Shown: positions 1 to 7,769 of the stretch, in pieces
Numbering within the stretch: position 1 is the stretch's first letter
Layout of the letters: each line of letters starts with the position of its first letter
Assembly (NCBI RefSeq): GCF_010367455.1
Contig: NZ_WRPR01000042.1
Coordinates: 62,001 to 126,000 of the forward strand
Reading direction: 5' to 3'
Source: Candidatus Laterigemmans baculatus
Lineage (GTDB): Bacteria; Planctomycetota; Planctomycetia; Pirellulales; Pirellulaceae
Length of the DNA stretch: 64,000 nucleotides
Notes under the pieces: generated by a model
What the model was told of the DNA's origin: nothing
Seen by the model: the letters and a program-made list of their open reading frames with translations, nothing else
The model's database searches: none
Made by a program: the position numbers and the translations under genes

Positions 1-809
1 GCGATCTCGGCTTTGGCCTGCTCGCTCAGCCCGCGGGCGTGGACTTCGGTCACGTCTTGGACTTTGAGCAGATCCTCGACTCGGCCCAGCTCTTTCAGCT
101 CGCCCTGGTGGAGGATCGCGACTCGGTCGCAGACATCCTGGACGTCGGCCAGCTGGTGGCTGCAGAGCAGGATCGTTTTGCCGGCGTCGCGGAGGCTGAG
201 GATCAGATCCTTCATCTCGCGGGTTCCGATCGGGTCGAGGCCAGTCGTCGGTTCGTCGAGCAGGATCAGATCGGGATCATTGATCAGGGCCTGCGCCAAA
301 CCGACCCGCCGCGTCATCCCTTTGGAGAACTCGCGGAGCTGGCGATAGCGGGCCCGCTCGAGCCCGACCATCTTGATCAGCTCGTCGACCCGCCGCTGGC
401 GATCGGCCGCCGACATGTTGAACAGCCGCCCATAGAAGTCGAGCGTCTCTTCGGCCGTCAGGAACTTGTAGAGGTACGACTCTTCGGGCAGATAGCCGAC
501 CCGCTCGTTCTTGGACGTTTCCGAGGCGTCTTTGTCGAACACCAGCACCCGTCCGCTGGTTGGAAACAGCAGCCCGAGAATGAGCTTGATGGTCGTCGAC
601 TTGCCGCTGCCGTTCGGTCCGAGCAACCCAAAAATCTCGCCTTGCCGAATCTCGATGTCGAGCGAGTTAAGGGCTTGGACCTTCTTCCGGCCCCAAAAGT
701 CGCGATATATCTTGCTGAGGTTGCGAGTCTCGATGACCACCTGCGACGCGGTGGCGTCGGGCGAGGTGGGAGCGGGCCGCTCGGCGACGGCGACTGGATC
801 GGTTTCCAA
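1..809 (-). CDS. ABC transporter ATP-binding protein (3' end cut by window edge)
   Basis: Partial ATPase subunit of an ABC exporter, 269 codons visible, running off the left edge. Walker A (GPNGSGKST), a degenerate signature (FSKGM in place of LSGGQ) and Walker B ([13 protein letters not shown]) are present in the right order, followed by the switch histidine ([10 protein letters not shown]). The fold and spacing match CcmA/NatA-type ATPases that pair with a separate ABC-2 permease; the permease would lie beyond the left edge. I chose TTG at 809 because GAGGG lies 7 nt upstream and there is no ATG before the conserved region; GTG further in is possible. The N-terminal ~25 residues are Ala/Pro-rich and probably disordered. 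Substrate unknown. Confidence 0.9.
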   Translation of the reverse strand, partial: METDPVAVAERPAPTSPDATASQVVIETRNLSKIYRDFWGRKKVQALNSLDIEIRQGEIFGLLGPNGSGKSTTIKLILGLLFPTSGRVLVFDKDASETSKNERVGYLPEESYLYKFLTAEETLDFYGRLFNMSAADRQRRVDELIKMVGLERARYRQLREFSKGMTRRVGLAQALINDPDLILLDEPTTGLDPIGTREMKDLILSLRDAGKTILLCSHQLADVQDVCDRVAILHQGELKELGRVEDLLKVQDVTEVHARGLSEQAKAEI

Positions 810-993
810 CGGAACCCTCGGGGAAGCGGGGGTTAAGGGGTACAAAGAGAACGGAGCGATGGTGTTACGGTGGACCGCCAACGACGGTTCGAACCGCTCA
901 CAGTCTAATCGTCCCGACGCAAAAGGGGGCCGCCGGAATCATTCTTCTGAGCTTAATTGTCCGATCGTTCGCCATAGGAAAAGTACATCCGCG
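810..993. promoter_or_regulatory. Divergent gap between ABC ATPase and folC
   Basis: This 184-bp stretch separates the leftward ABC gene from the rightward folC and must carry both promoters. I see no convincing -35/-10 pair, operator or hairpin. The open frame upstream of folC runs through it, but its composition there does not look like folate-ligase sequence. Confidence 0.3.
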
Positions 994-2670
994 ATGACCA
1001 CACCGGCGACAGCCCCAGCAGACGCGGGAGATGCATCGAGAGAGGATCGTAAAAATCCGCTGCCCGGCCAGCAACCGACCGCCGCGGAACCCGCAAGCGC
1101 CACCGGGCAGGCGAGCGCCACCGGGCAGGCGAGCGCCACCGGGCAGGCGAGCGCCACTGGGCAGGCGAGCGGGGAGCGGGCCGCGGCGCTCGAGTATCTG
1201 TTCGGCCGCTTGAATTACGAGCGGATCGCGCCTCCCACCCAGCAAGGCGCTTTTCGTCTCCGGCGGATGCGGCACTTGCTGGCCGAGCTCGGCCATCCCG
1301 AACGGGCGACCCAGATCGTGCACGTCGGCGGGACCAAGGGCAAAGGGAGCACGTCGAGCATGATCGCGGCGATGCTCACCGGCGGCGGGCGGCGGGTCGG
1401 GTTGTACACCTCGCCCCATCTGGAGCGGTTGGAGGAGCGGTTCAGCGTCGACGGCGAGCCTTGCAGCGAACAGGAGTTGGTCGAGCTGGTCGCCGTGGTC
1501 GCCGCGGCGGCCGACGCGATCGAAGCCCGCGGCGAAGGGCCCGCCACCTTCTTCGAGCTGACGACGGCGATGGCGCTGGAGCACTTTCGCCGCCGCGAGT
1601 GCGAGATCTCGGTTATCGAAGTCGGTCTCGGCGGGAGGCTCGACAGCACCAACGTCTGCGATCCGGTCGTCACGGTCGTGACCACCGTGGGGCTCGACCA
1701 CCAGCATCTGCTGGGCGACACGGTGGAGAAAATTGCGGTCGAGAAAGCGGGGATCATTAAACCGGGCGTGCCGGTGATCACCGGCGTGCGGGATTCGACG
1801 GGAGGCGGAGTGCCCACGGGAGGCGGGGCGTTTGAGGTGATCCGCCGCACGGCCGAGGAGCGAGGAGCGCCGCTGTGGGCGCTCGGCCGCGACTTCCGCC
1901 TCGAACTGCATCCCAGCGAGCCGGGGGGCTCCAGCGAGCCGGGGGGCTCCAGCGAGCCGGGGGGCTCGAGCGAGTGGGGGGGCTCGAGCGAGCCGGGAGA
2001 GCGCTTCGATTTCCGCCCCCAGTCGCATCGCTCCGGCGCGGGGCAGTTGGAGCCGGGTCAACCCGAGGCGGAGGGGCCCGCTGCAAAGGGGCCTGCTGCG
2101 GAGGGGCTGCGGCTGCGGGAGAATTGGCGGGTGGGGCTTGAAGGAGCCCATCAGGTGGACAACGCGGCCCTGGCCCTGGCGGTGCTCGACGCGCTCGAGC
2201 CGCTGGGGCTGGGGGTTCCGCTGGAGCGGCAGCGCGCGGCGCTGGCGGCGGTCCGCTGCAGCGCGCGGGTCGAGCGGTTTGGGGGAACTCCTGAAATAAT
2301 CCTCGATGCGGCCCACAACGTCGATTCGATTCGGGCGCTGCGAGCGGTTCTGCTGAATCGTCCGGTCTCGGGGAAGACGGTCGTGGTCTTCGGCACCAGC
2401 GCCGATAAAGATGCCCAGGAGATGCTGGCATTGCTTTGCGAAGCCGCCGACATCCTGGTCCTGACCCGATACTGGTCCAACCCGCGTTGGTTCGATCCGA
2501 CGGTACTGGCGGGTTTCGCGCGAGATACACCGACAATGATTCAAGAGCGACCCAGCGAGGCTCTCGAGATCGCCCGCCACGCCGCCGGCCGAGAGGGCCG
2601 CGTCGTGATTTGTGGCTCCTTCTTCCTGGCCGCCGAGCTGCGGCCCATCCTGCGAGCTAGACTGCCGTAA
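994..2670 (+). CDS. folC: Folylpolyglutamate synthase / dihydrofolate synthase
   Basis: Mur-ligase-family enzyme that adds glutamate to dihydropteroate and to folates using ATP. The P-loop GGTKGKGSTSS, the TSPHLERLEERF motif and the VIEVGLGGRLDSTN segment are FolC hallmarks, and the C-terminal domain follows with LDAAHNVDS. The product is 558 aa, longer than the usual ~420-450, because of low-complexity insertions: four ASATGQ units near residues 34-57 and almost five SEPGGS units near residues 308-335. I chose ATG at 994 because the frame upstream (open to 511) has no folate-ligase similarity and overlaps the divergent ABC gene. Both inserts are built from 18-bp tandem DNA repeats and lie outside the catalytic motifs. 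Confidence 0.92.
   Translation: MTTPATAPADAGDASREDRKNPLPGQQPTAAEPASATGQASATGQASATGQASATGQASGERAAALEYLFGRLNYERIAPPTQQGAFRLRRMRHLLAELGHPERATQIVHVGGTKGKGSTSSMIAAMLTGGGRRVGLYTSPHLERLEERFSVDGEPCSEQELVELVAVVAAAADAIEARGEGPATFFELTTAMALEHFRRRECEISVIEVGLGGRLDSTNVCDPVVTVVTTVGLDHQHLLGDTVEKIAVEKAGIIKPGVPVITGVRDSTGGGVPTGGGAFEVIRRTAEERGAPLWALGRDFRLELHPSEPGGSSEPGGSSEPGGSSEWGGSSEPGERFDFRPQSHRSGAGQLEPGQPEAEGPAAKGPAAEGLRLRENWRVGLEGAHQVDNAALALAVLDALEPLGLGVPLERQRAALAAVRCSARVERFGGTPEIILDAAHNVDSIRALRAVLLNRPVSGKTVVVFGTSADKDAQEMLALLCEAADILVLTRYWSNPRWFDPTVLAGFARDTPTMIQERPSEALEIARHAAGREGRVVICGSFFLAAELRPILRARLP
1093..1164 (+). repeat. In-frame 18-bp tandem repeat in folC (4 copies)
   Basis: Four head-to-tail 18-bp units encode ASATGQ four times; only one or two bases differ between copies. 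They sit before the first conserved folate-ligase block, so they are likely tolerated as a flexible linker. Confidence 0.95.
1915..1998 (+). repeat. Second in-frame 18-bp tandem repeat in folC (about 4.7 copies)
   Basis: Head-to-tail 18-bp units encode SEPGGS; one copy has changed to SEWGGS. They lie between the ATPase domain and the C-terminal domain. This unit differs from the 1093 array, so the two arose separately. Confidence 0.95.
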
Positions 2671-2823
2671 CTTCTAGCAACTTTTTTCCGGCAGCATGAC
2701 CAAACGTGTCCGGAGCCCTGGCGATAACTTCTCCTGTCCCCGGGACGCAGGTGAAAACCCTCCCTGCTTTGCTCGACGGCTTCGGAACACGTCCCTCCAG
2801 CACAGATTCAAAGGAACGGAAGA

Positions 2824-3147
2824 ATGGCCAAGTTCTACATTCAATCGGGAACGATGCGAGCAACGCTTGCCGCCGAAGATTCTCGCCGCGCCGCGCTGTG
2901 GGCCGTCCACCAGGCGATGCAGCAGATCGTCCCGGTCTACGACGATCCCGATCTGACTCCCGAGCAGAAAAGCGACTCGGCGATGATCGAAGGAATGCTG
3001 GTCCTCGGCGATACGATCCGGCTGAGCGAACAGGGCTATGACCGCGAGGACGCCGAAGAGCTGCCGACGTTCGACGTCGTGACCGAGTGGAACCAGCTGA
3101 TGATCGCCCTCGATCGCCTCGAACGCCTGTTCGGCGGCAAAGAGTAG
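2824..3147 (+). CDS. Conserved hypothetical protein (107 aa)
   Basis: Small acidic soluble protein starting MAKFYIQSGTMRATLAAEDS, with no signal peptide, membrane segment or cysteine. The codon usage matches the neighbours and GGAACGGAAGA lies just upstream of the ATG, which supports a real gene. I do not recognise a named family, although the sequence has the look of planctomycete-conserved proteins. It is separate from folC (153-bp gap) and faces the leftward 143-aa gene across a repeat-filled convergent gap. Confidence 0.75.
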   Translation: MAKFYIQSGTMRATLAAEDSRRAALWAVHQAMQQIVPVYDDPDLTPEQKSDSAMIEGMLVLGDTIRLSEQGYDREDAEELPTFDVVTEWNQLMIALDRLERLFGGKE

Positions 3148-3192
3148 GGGGCTCCGCGGTTCGGAGGCATGGTTCGGGGCGGCACCCGATGT

Positions 3193-3472
3193 CACCCTCC
3201 CCCCGGGAGGGTCGCGAGGAACGAGCGGGGAGGGGCCGGTAGACGCTCGCGCGATGAGTGCGTGTGACCCTTTTTCCTCAACGAATTGGCGTCTTTTCTA
3301 ACGGCTCAGTCGAGAGTTCGTGCTGAAACCCATTGCCCTCCCCGGGCCTAAGAGCCCGACCCTCCCGCATGCGGGAGGGTGATGTTTTGGACTCGCCGTT
3401 TCTACTTCTGGCGACCTTTTCTTCCGGGCTTTTCACCATCCCAGCCCGACCCTCCCGCAAGCGAGAGGGTGA
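3193..3472. repeat. Palindromic repeat family A, three copies in a convergent gap
   Basis: Three G+C-rich palindromic elements at about 3193-3235, 3335-3381 and 3444-3472. They share the modules CACCCTCCC...GGGAGGGT, GGGCCTAAGAGCCC and TCGCGAGGAACGAGCGGGGA. Related copies occur near 14.1, 24.8, 32.0, 33.0 and 44.9 kb. Each can fold into a stem-loop, so they may act as bidirectional terminators or mRNA end structures. No gene is visible in 3148-3486. Confidence 0.85.
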
Positions 3473-3486
3473 AATCGGAAGGATGT

Positions 3487-3918
3487 TTACTGCCGGTCCT
3501 CGGCCTGCCGGCGGGAAAGGTAGCCCGCGCTGGTTTCAAAATACCGCCGGCGGCGCGTCTCGCGGTGCTCGGAGGTTTCCTCCCGCTTGGCCGCTTCCCG
3601 CTCGCGCTCCAGGTCGGTCAGGTTGGCGGTGCAGAAGCGGCAGCCGATCCGCTCCAGATGAAACCGAACGTAGCCCTCGGCCGCGGGATCCATCACGCCC
3701 AGCAGATACTGGCTGAGCTGTTCGCGGTCGGGGCAGGAGAGTCGATGCCGCCGCCAGATCGCCCCGATCGAGTGCATCCCCGCATCGACCTGCCCGCGAA
3801 TCGTCGCCAAGCGGTGATGGAGTTCCTCGTCATCCCGCAGTCGCAGCTCGATCTCCGCCATCTGGTCGGGCGGCAGGACCTCGTCGAGGAAGCCGCGGAG
3901 CTGAGAATCGGTGAACAT
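3487..3918 (-). CDS. Small Cys/His-motif protein at the end of the fab operon
   Basis: 143-aa soluble protein beginning MFTDSQLRGFLDEVLPPDQM. A motif near residues 89-101 (RFHLERIGCRFCTANLTDL) places a His six residues before a C-x2-C pair, resembling a zinc-binding or anti-sigma-like site but not the canonical H-x3-C-x2-C spacing. The C-terminus is rich in charged residues and probably helical. Its ATG lies 10 nt after the fabF stop on the same strand, so the two are probably cotranscribed and translationally coupled. Function unknown; a regulatory role in the operon is inference. Confidence 0.75.
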   Translation of the reverse strand: MFTDSQLRGFLDEVLPPDQMAEIELRLRDDEELHHRLATIRGQVDAGMHSIGAIWRRHRLSCPDREQLSQYLLGVMDPAAEGYVRFHLERIGCRFCTANLTDLEREREAAKREETSEHRETRRRRYFETSAGYLSRRQAEDRQ

Positions 3919-3928
3919 GGCGAGCCCT

Positions 3929-5212
3929 TTACACGTCCCGAGCCAGGCAGAGCGTGACGTTTTGGCCGCCGAAGCCGAACGAGTTGTTCAGCGCGTAGGC
4001 GATTTCCGCGTCGCGCGCCTCATTCGGCACGTAGTCCAAATCGCATGCCGGATCAGGGTTTTCGTAGTTGATCGTCGGCGGCAGGACCGAATCCCGCATC
4101 GCCAGCAAGCAGACGATCATCTCGGTCACGCCGGCCGCGGCGATCAGGTGCCCCATCATGCTCTTGGTGCTGCTGACCGGAACTTGAGCGGCCGCCTCGC
4201 CAAAAACTTCCTTGCAGGCCTGGGTTTCGACTTTATCGTTGACCGTGGTGCTCGTGCCGTGGGCGTTGACGTACCCGATGTCGCCCGGGTTGAGTCCGGC
4301 ATCGGCGATCGCCATCCGCATCGCTGCGATCGCGCCGTGCCCATCGGGGGGAATATCGGTGATTCGGTAGGCGTCGGCCGTGGTCCCGTAGCCGACCACT
4401 TCGCCGTAGATCGTCGCTCCGCGGCGGCGGGCCTGCTCGTACTCTTCGAGAATCACCATCCCGGCGCCTTCACCGAGCACGAACCCGTCGCGGGTTTTGT
4501 CGAACGGCCGGCTCGCTTTGGTCGGCTCGTCGTTCCGCGTCGAGAGGGCGGTGAGGAGATTGAAGCCGGTCACGCCGAACGGGTGGATCATGCTGTGGGT
4601 GCCGCCAGCGAGCATCGCATCGGCGTCGCCCCGGCGGATGATCTCGCTCGCTTCCCCGACGGCTTGGCTGCTCGCGGCGCACGCGGTCAAGCAGTTGTAG
4701 TTGGGGCCTTGGGCATTGAACATGCCCGCCAGGTGGGCGGCCGGCATGTTCGGCTCCTGCTCGAGTTCGGCCGACGGATTGAGCAGTTCCAGTCCGCGGG
4801 CGATGAACTTGGCGACGTCGTATTCTCCCTTTTCGAGAGCCGCGGCCATCATCCGCGTGAACGTCAGAAAGTCCTGGTTCCCTTCGCCGCTGCCGAGGTA
4901 GATCCCAAACCGCACCGGATCGATCGAGGTTTCGAGGATCCCGCTGTCGGTCACCGCCTGCTTGGCCGCGCCGGCCGCGAAGCGGGTGTGGCGACCGCGG
5001 AGCTTCCAGACTTCCGGGTCTTCACCGGAGTCGGTGATGTCCCAGTTTTTGACTTCGGCGGAGATCTTCGTGGGAAAGCCACTGGCGTCGAAGAGCGTGG
5101 TGTAGCCCACCCCGCTGTGCCCCTCGCGGAGCCCGTTCCAGACCGTCTGGGCATCATGTCCCATTGGGTTAATCAGGCCAATTCCAGTGACGACAACGCG
5201 GCGGCGGGACAT
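3929..5212 (-). CDS. fabF: 3-oxoacyl-ACP synthase, KASII/FabF type
   Basis: 427-aa condensing enzyme that elongates acyl-ACP with malonyl-ACP. The catalytic triad is intact: Cys178 in LTACAASS, His318 in VNAHGTSTT and His355 in MMGHLIAAAG, with the C-terminal NNSFGFGGQN loop. Residues ~140-162 hold a short insertion (LELLNPSAELEQEPNMP). It is the fourth gene of a leftward cluster: FabZ-like, ACP, His-less FabZ-like and FabF, 68 nt downstream of the previous gene. The dedicated ACP suggests a specialised acyl pathway rather than bulk fatty acid synthesis; that is inference. Confidence 0.92.
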   Translation of the reverse strand: MSRRRVVVTGIGLINPMGHDAQTVWNGLREGHSGVGYTTLFDASGFPTKISAEVKNWDITDSGEDPEVWKLRGRHTRFAAGAAKQAVTDSGILETSIDPVRFGIYLGSGEGNQDFLTFTRMMAAALEKGEYDVAKFIARGLELLNPSAELEQEPNMPAAHLAGMFNAQGPNYNCLTACAASSQAVGEASEIIRRGDADAMLAGGTHSMIHPFGVTGFNLLTALSTRNDEPTKASRPFDKTRDGFVLGEGAGMVILEEYEQARRRGATIYGEVVGYGTTADAYRITDIPPDGHGAIAAMRMAIADAGLNPGDIGYVNAHGTSTTVNDKVETQACKEVFGEAAAQVPVSSTKSMMGHLIAAAGVTEMIVCLLAMRDSVLPPTINYENPDPACDLDYVPNEARDAEIAYALNNSFGFGGQNVTLCLARDV

Positions 5213-5279
5213 GGGAGGTCCAGGCTTCGTAAAAAATGAGGAAACAATCCGTAGCGGCCAGAGCCCTTTGTGGGGGCTC

Positions 5280-5804
5280 TTACCGCTCGACCGTCACCGG
5301 CAGCGGTTGCCCGGAGGCATCCACGGCGACTTCAAAGAAATTCATCAGCTGCAGCATCGTTTGCAGCTCATCGGGCGGGAACAGCGTGTGCTCTCCAAAC
5401 CGTTCATCGTCGAGGAACGCAAACATCAGTTGGACGTCCGCTTGGGGGCGGCCCCCACTCAAGGGACCCTCGCTCAGATGGCTCGTGCAGCTCACCATCG
5501 CCCCATCCTCTTGGACCGTCTCCAAGCGGGCGTGGTAGCGGAGCTGGTCGCCGGGGGTCGCTGGAAGATAGAACTCGGCTTTGGCAACTTTGGCCAGCAC
5601 GACGCGCTTGCGAAAATCGAGGTGCTCCGACACCAGAATCCCCCCCAGCTGCGCCAGCCCTTCGATAATCAAAGTGCTGGGCAGGTAAGGGTATCCCGGG
5701 CAGTAGCGATCGAGCGCTTCCTCGTCGAGCGCGACGTTTTTCACCGCCGTGGCCTCGCTGCCGCTGTGAAAAGTTTCAAAGCGATCGATCCAAAACCAAC
5801 GCAT
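5280..5804 (-). CDS. FabZ-like hot-dog protein lacking the catalytic histidine
   Basis: 174-aa single hot-dog-fold protein related to 3-hydroxyacyl-ACP dehydratase FabZ. In the active-site helix it reads YCPGYPYLPSTLIIEGLAQ: Glu48 is kept but the catalytic His is Tyr34. The second family member of the same operon (6486-6974) has His34 and Glu48 at identical positions. It may therefore be the inactive partner of a heteromeric dehydratase, or a thioesterase or binding subunit. The start is ATG at 5804; an open frame extends upstream but overlaps the ACP gene with no similarity. It lies 41 nt after the ACP stop. Confidence 0.85.
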   Translation of the reverse strand: MRWFWIDRFETFHSGSEATAVKNVALDEEALDRYCPGYPYLPSTLIIEGLAQLGGILVSEHLDFRKRVVLAKVAKAEFYLPATPGDQLRYHARLETVQEDGAMVSCTSHLSEGPLSGGRPQADVQLMFAFLDDERFGEHTLFPPDELQTMLQLMNFFEVAVDASGQPLPVTVER

Positions 5805-5845
5805 AGCAGGGGTCGCTCGGGGAGAAAGCGGTCGGTGGGAAAACG

Positions 5846-6238
5846 CTAGCTGCCGATTTTCGATTCGACGTAGCGGCACATGTCCTGAACGGTCAGCAGG
5901 TCGCCGAAATCCTGGACGCGGGGGTTCTCTTCGAACTTGCTCAGGTCGGCCCACGGCATCCGCCGCTTCAGTTCGGTCAGCCCTTCCGGGGTGACCTTGC
6001 CGTCCTGGACATACTGGCTGTTGGTCAGGATGTCTTCGGGCGACAGTTCTTCGCGGGGAATCTGGATGTTGAAGGCTTTTTCGAGCTTGAAGACGATGTC
6101 CAGGAAGTCGATCGATTCGGCGCCGAGGTCGCCGACCAAGGTCGCTTCCGGAGTGACTTCTTCATCATCGACACCCAGAGCGTCGACGAGCGCTTCCTGG
6201 ACCTTCTCGAAAACTTCCTCGCTGGTATGCGCCATCAT
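5846..6238 (-). CDS. Acyl carrier protein, elongated form
   Basis: 130-aa ACP; the usual length is ~80. The phosphopantetheine-attachment serine is Ser42 in GDLGAESIDFLD (ESI rather than DSL). Helices 1 and 2 look standard (FEKVQEALVDALGV...; FKLEKAFNIQIP). About 45 extra residues, NSQYVQDGKVTPEGLTELKR onward, separate helix 2 from the last helix (LLTVQDMCRYVESKI). ATG at 6238 is preferred over 6235 because AGAAGGAA is closer to ideal spacing. It sits between the two hot-dog dehydratase-like genes and fabF, so it is presumably their dedicated carrier. Confidence 0.9.
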   Translation of the reverse strand: MMAHTSEEVFEKVQEALVDALGVDDEEVTPEATLVGDLGAESIDFLDIVFKLEKAFNIQIPREELSPEDILTNSQYVQDGKVTPEGLTELKRRMPWADLSKFEENPRVQDFGDLLTVQDMCRYVESKIGS

Positions 6239-6485
6239 CCGGTTCCTTCTAAAAGGCAATGGAGTAACTTGATTTCAAACGTATCGTCGCCATCGGGGCG
6301 GTGACTTTGACGGCAATCGGCCGCTGCGGTCCCGCCGCTGGGGTTTTGCCCGCCGCTGGGGTCCTGCACAAGTTCCGCTCAGGGGCCGACCTCGCCTGCT
6401 GCTCTACCCAGTCATCCCAGGGTGCCCAAGCTGCCTCGGTGTTGCGGCGAGCCCAAGCTGCGCGGTAAGCCCAGCCCGCTGCGGC

Positions 6486-6974
6486 TTATGCCAAAGGTAC
6501 AGTGGCGGGGACTTCGCCGAAAAGCTCAGTAAATTGTTTTCGCACTCGGCTGCGGACATCCTCGTTCCGCTTCAGCCGCGGATCGCTCGGCAGTTCGCCC
6601 CGCTCGAGCACGAGCCTGGCCGAAACCGTCGTCCGCTCTCCCTTGCGTGCGAGCGTCTTGACGGTCACCAGCGGGCCCGCTTCGCGGACCAGTTCGGCAA
6701 CGATCTCGAGCGTTTCGCCGGGGGCAAGAAAATCGGCGAATTTGACGCTCTTGGCCTCCCGCATCATGACCAGCGGGTGAGCGAAATCGTCGCCCGTGCG
6801 GACCATCCACATCGCCGCCTGATAGGCCGCTTCCAGCATCATCACTCCGGGCATCACCGGAAAATGGGGGAAGTGGTCGCGGAGGTATTCCTCCTCGGCC
6901 CGCAGGGTGCGACGGGCGACGATCCGTCGACCAGGCTGCAGTTCAGTAATGGAATCGAGCTGGGAGAAACGCAT
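6486..6974 (-). CDS. fabZ: 3-hydroxyacyl-ACP dehydratase, FabZ family
   Basis: 162-aa hot-dog protein with the full FabZ signature DHFPHFPVMPGVMMLEAAYQ: catalytic His34 and Glu48. It dehydrates 3-hydroxyacyl-ACP in the elongation cycle. ATG at 6974 was chosen because homology begins there; a longer frame to 7151 lacks family similarity. It is the first gene of the FAS-like operon, separated from the ACP gene by 247 bp that holds only a duplicated CCCGCCGCTGGGGT module. The His-less paralogue at 5280-5804 aligns without gaps around the active site. Confidence 0.9.
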   Translation of the reverse strand: MRFSQLDSITELQPGRRIVARRTLRAEEEYLRDHFPHFPVMPGVMMLEAAYQAAMWMVRTGDDFAHPLVMMREAKSVKFADFLAPGETLEIVAELVREAGPLVTVKTLARKGERTTVSARLVLERGELPSDPRLKRNEDVRSRVRKQFTELFGEVPATVPLA

Positions 6975-7189
6975 GGGCGGCGACGGTTCCAAAGGTCCCG
7001 GAAGCGATAGAGGCGGCCCTAGAATAGTTTCCCCGTTTTTCCCACTCAACCGCAGTTGCGAAACTCTGCCCATGCTCGGCAAATTCGCGTTGCGGTGAGT
7101 CGAATCCGAAAGCACTACCCCGCGCCGGAAAATAACTCGCGTGGGGCGCATATCGGATTCGCACGGAAAGCGTCAATCCCGATCGCCGC

Positions 7190-7477
7190 TCAGCTGAGGG
7201 CGAACAGCACGATGCCGATCAGCAAGCCGATCACGGCGAGCACGGCGAGGTAGGCGAGGCCCACCAAGGCGAACGGAGCCTGCGGCGCTTTCCGCTCCAT
7301 CGGCTTATCATGCGAGACCGCCGACTCCTGGACTGTCTCGGCCATGCCGTGCTTCTCCGCAGGCTCGTTGCCGACTCCGTCCGAGCCGCGACGAAGCGCT
7401 CCTTCCCGCCCTGCAGCGGATTCGGGTTTCACGTTTTCATACTCCGCGCCGCGGCCTGATTCCTTGAGCGATGTCAT
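7190..7477 (-). CDS. Small single-span membrane protein (95 aa)
   Basis: Hydrophilic N-terminal two thirds followed by one strongly hydrophobic segment (FALVGLAYLAVLAVIGLLIG) ending at the C-terminus, which suggests a tail-anchored membrane protein. No recognised family. ATG at 7477 is used; the Met at residue 44 is an alternative start. It is co-directional with the fab operon but 215 nt upstream of it, so membership is uncertain. Its 5' leader would overlap the predicted structured region at 7510-7652. Confidence 0.6.
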   Translation of the reverse strand: MTSLKESGRGAEYENVKPESAAGREGALRRGSDGVGNEPAEKHGMAETVQESAVSHDKPMERKAPQAPFALVGLAYLAVLAVIGLLIGIVLFALS

Positions 7478-7509
7478 CGCAACGACCCTGCTTACGAGTT
7501 CTTTCTGAG

Positions 7510-7652
7510 GGGCAGCCGGTGCGTCTTCGCAACCGGTGGTGCCACGTTCGGCGGCAGACGGGCGAGTGCGAAAGCCTTCAGTAAAGGCTTAGCGAAGGCT
7601 CAGGGGAGTCCCCGTGAAGCCTTAGCAAAAGTCTTGGCTCGCCTCTGCCGGA
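7510..7652. ncRNA. Candidate structured RNA in a divergent gap
   Basis: A closing stem pairs GGCAGA-(CG)-GGCGAG near 7553-7566 with CTCGCCTCTGCC near 7638-7649. Inside it are AGCCTT/AAGGCT, AAGGCT/AGCCTT and GGGG/CCCC stems. A further hairpin (CCGGTGCG...CGCAACCGG) lies just outside at ~7514-7547. The strand cannot be decided; it would be the leader of either the 95-aa membrane protein or the phosphodiesterase gene. It matches no riboswitch consensus I know. It could also be a copy of an interspersed palindromic repeat. Confidence 0.35.
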
Positions 7653-7769
7653 AGAAAAACTTCGCAACTGGCGTACCAAATGCTGGTTCGTTGGCTGGGG
7701 CTGTACGTCTCATCGGCTCAACGCATCAGCTCAACTTGCCACTCGGACTGCGAATAGGAGAAAGCCTGC

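Noticed and set aside
511-993. Upstream extension of folC
   Set aside because: The frame is open but overlaps the divergent ABC ATPase gene and has no folate-ligase similarity; homology begins after 994.
3911-5239. 442-aa rightward frame opposite fabF
   Set aside because: It is the antisense of a complete FabF with all catalytic residues; GC-rich codon bias opens the opposite strand.
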